A stretch of 64,000 nucleotides of DNA, taken from positions 10,609,501 through 10,673,500 of the forward strand of contig NC_134747.1 in assembly GCF_050436995.1 (NCBI RefSeq), given 5' to 3'. Shown in pieces: positions 63,801-64,000 of the stretch. Source of the DNA: Anticarsia gemmatalis (taxonomy: Eukaryota; Arthropoda; Insecta; Lepidoptera; Erebidae). The first letter of the stretch is position 1; each line of letters begins with the position of its first letter. Position numbers and translations under genes: made by a program. The notes beneath the pieces are model-generated. The model had not been told where the DNA came from. It saw only the letters and a list, made by a program, of their open reading frames with translations, and did no database searches.

Positions 63801-63845
63801 AAACTGGCCGCCGCCAGCGCAGAACGCGACATGCACTGTGCTAGA
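57810..63845 (+). CDS. Rok: Rho-associated protein kinase (ROCK/Rok), N-terminal half, continues past the window
   Basis: AGC-family serine/threonine kinase activated by GTP-bound Rho; phosphorylates myosin regulatory light chain and myosin phosphatase to raise actomyosin contraction. Exons: 57810-57990, 60902-62830, 63244-63404, 63636-63845 (donor GTGAGT follows), all in frame, 827 residues so far; vertebrate ROCKs have about 1350-1390. The N-terminal dimerisation helix is in exon 1 (MEAVKDEERSRRLRALEERL). The kinase domain starts around residue 75: glycine loop GRGAFGEVQLV, lysine in YAMKLL, HRDVKPDN, DFGTC, GTPDYISPEVL, DWWAVG. The AGC C-tail contains NLRDSVPPVVPELSSD and the hydrophobic motif FVGFTY. 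A long coiled coil follows from about residue 400, with the very typical MSMLSVDYRQMQQRLQKLEG. The Rho-binding, PH and C1 regions lie to the right of the window. One exon of 1.9 kb carries the entire kinase domain. Confidence 0.96.
58186..58244. repeat. Perfect 28-bp inverted repeat, 3-nt loop
   Basis: Arms 58186-58213 (begins acaagttttagtagctat) and 58217-58244 are exact reverse complements around a tag loop, in the Rok first intron. It could fold into a very stable RNA hairpin or a DNA cruciform. No mismatches or bulges of the kind seen in miRNA precursors. Confidence 0.85.
59309..59399 (+). repeat. Lepidopteran interspersed repeat, retroelement-tail-like
   Basis: aaggccagtgtggtggactaaaggcc, then ccagtgtggtggagactcacac and ggcagtgatgggatgat. 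I recognise this as a very common lepidopteran dispersed sequence, usually the 3' tail of RTE-like retroelements; the assignment is from memory. Confidence 0.45.
60205..60776. mobile_element. Short TIR element (MITE) in the Rok first intron
   Basis: Left end 60205-60240 (ctatagtagggccgctga...) and right end 60741-60776 are inverted repeats of 36 bp with two mismatches. The element is 572 bp, AT-rich, and has no open frame. Palindromic ctatag ends leave the target duplication ambiguous; a TA duplication is possible. The right end is 125 bp from Rok exon 2. The superfamily is not assigned. Confidence 0.75.
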
Positions 63846-64000
63846 GTGAGTCATACACTGTACTTTTTACTGACCATGTTTGGTACGATGCATAGTTATG
63901 CAGATTCATCATCCTAGTTATCACACTGAAAACAGAACGCGGTAAAATAAACGACAGTTATCTACTCGTCTTTACAATAATGTACGTTGTACATATATCG

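Overview
The window is nuclear DNA of a lepidopteran insect, probably a moth. It is AT-rich and every recognisable gene is split by introns with GT/AG borders. The dispersed repeats (tRNA-headed SINEs, a Helitron-like 3' end, short TIR elements, a hAT relic) have a lepidopteran look. The protein families are insect orthologues of conserved animal genes plus a tandem GH1 beta-glucosidase (myrosinase-like) cluster of the kind expanded in plant-feeding Lepidoptera. The species cannot be named from the sequence alone.

Layout. (1) 4.8-6.3 kb, plus strand: the last two exons of the catalytic subunit of Rab3 GTPase-activating protein, with a polyA signal; its earlier exons lie to the left, probably outside the window. 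(2) 6.3-14 kb: no complete gene. It holds a GC-rich promoter-like island, an orphan candidate first exon at 8330-8365, a TATA-containing candidate promoter and dispersed repeats. (3) 14.1-34.1 kb, minus strand: four intact six-exon GH1 genes, called A to D here, each encoding about 510 residues with a signal peptide and both catalytic glutamates. A and B are a very recent duplicate pair; C and D are older. The spacers carry SINE and Helitron-like pieces, a hAT relic and a possible degenerate GH1 last exon. (4) 35.0-40.2 kb, plus strand: a class C orphan GPCR of the GPR158/GPR179/CG31760 group, in which every intron is phase 0. (5) 43.5-50.2 kb, plus strand: a cytosolic carboxypeptidase of the AGBL4/CCP6 group, 12 exons. 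(6) 50.8-54.2 kb, minus strand: TBP-related factor 2 (Trf2/TBPL1), convergent with the carboxypeptidase. (7) 57.8 kb to beyond the right edge, plus strand: Rho-associated kinase (Rok/ROCK), with the whole kinase domain and the first part of the coiled coil.

The conserved single-copy genes act in different processes: vesicle traffic, receptor signalling, tubulin modification, core-promoter recognition and actomyosin control. Nothing suggests a shared pathway. The GH1 array is the only locally related gene set; its products are predicted to be secreted, most likely for gut digestion or handling of plant glucosides.

Most notable observations: the CCP6-like protein keeps its zinc ligands but has leucine where the family has its catalytic glutamate, and a perfect RFX X-box (a ciliary gene motif) lies about 260 bp upstream of its start. 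GH1 genes A and B form a mosaic of near-identity and sharp divergence next to the active site. The GPCR gene has exclusively phase-0 introns. The Rok first intron contains a perfect 28-bp inverted repeat with a 3-nt loop. Exon borders were derived by reading splice sites and checking frame continuity by hand; no database search was run.
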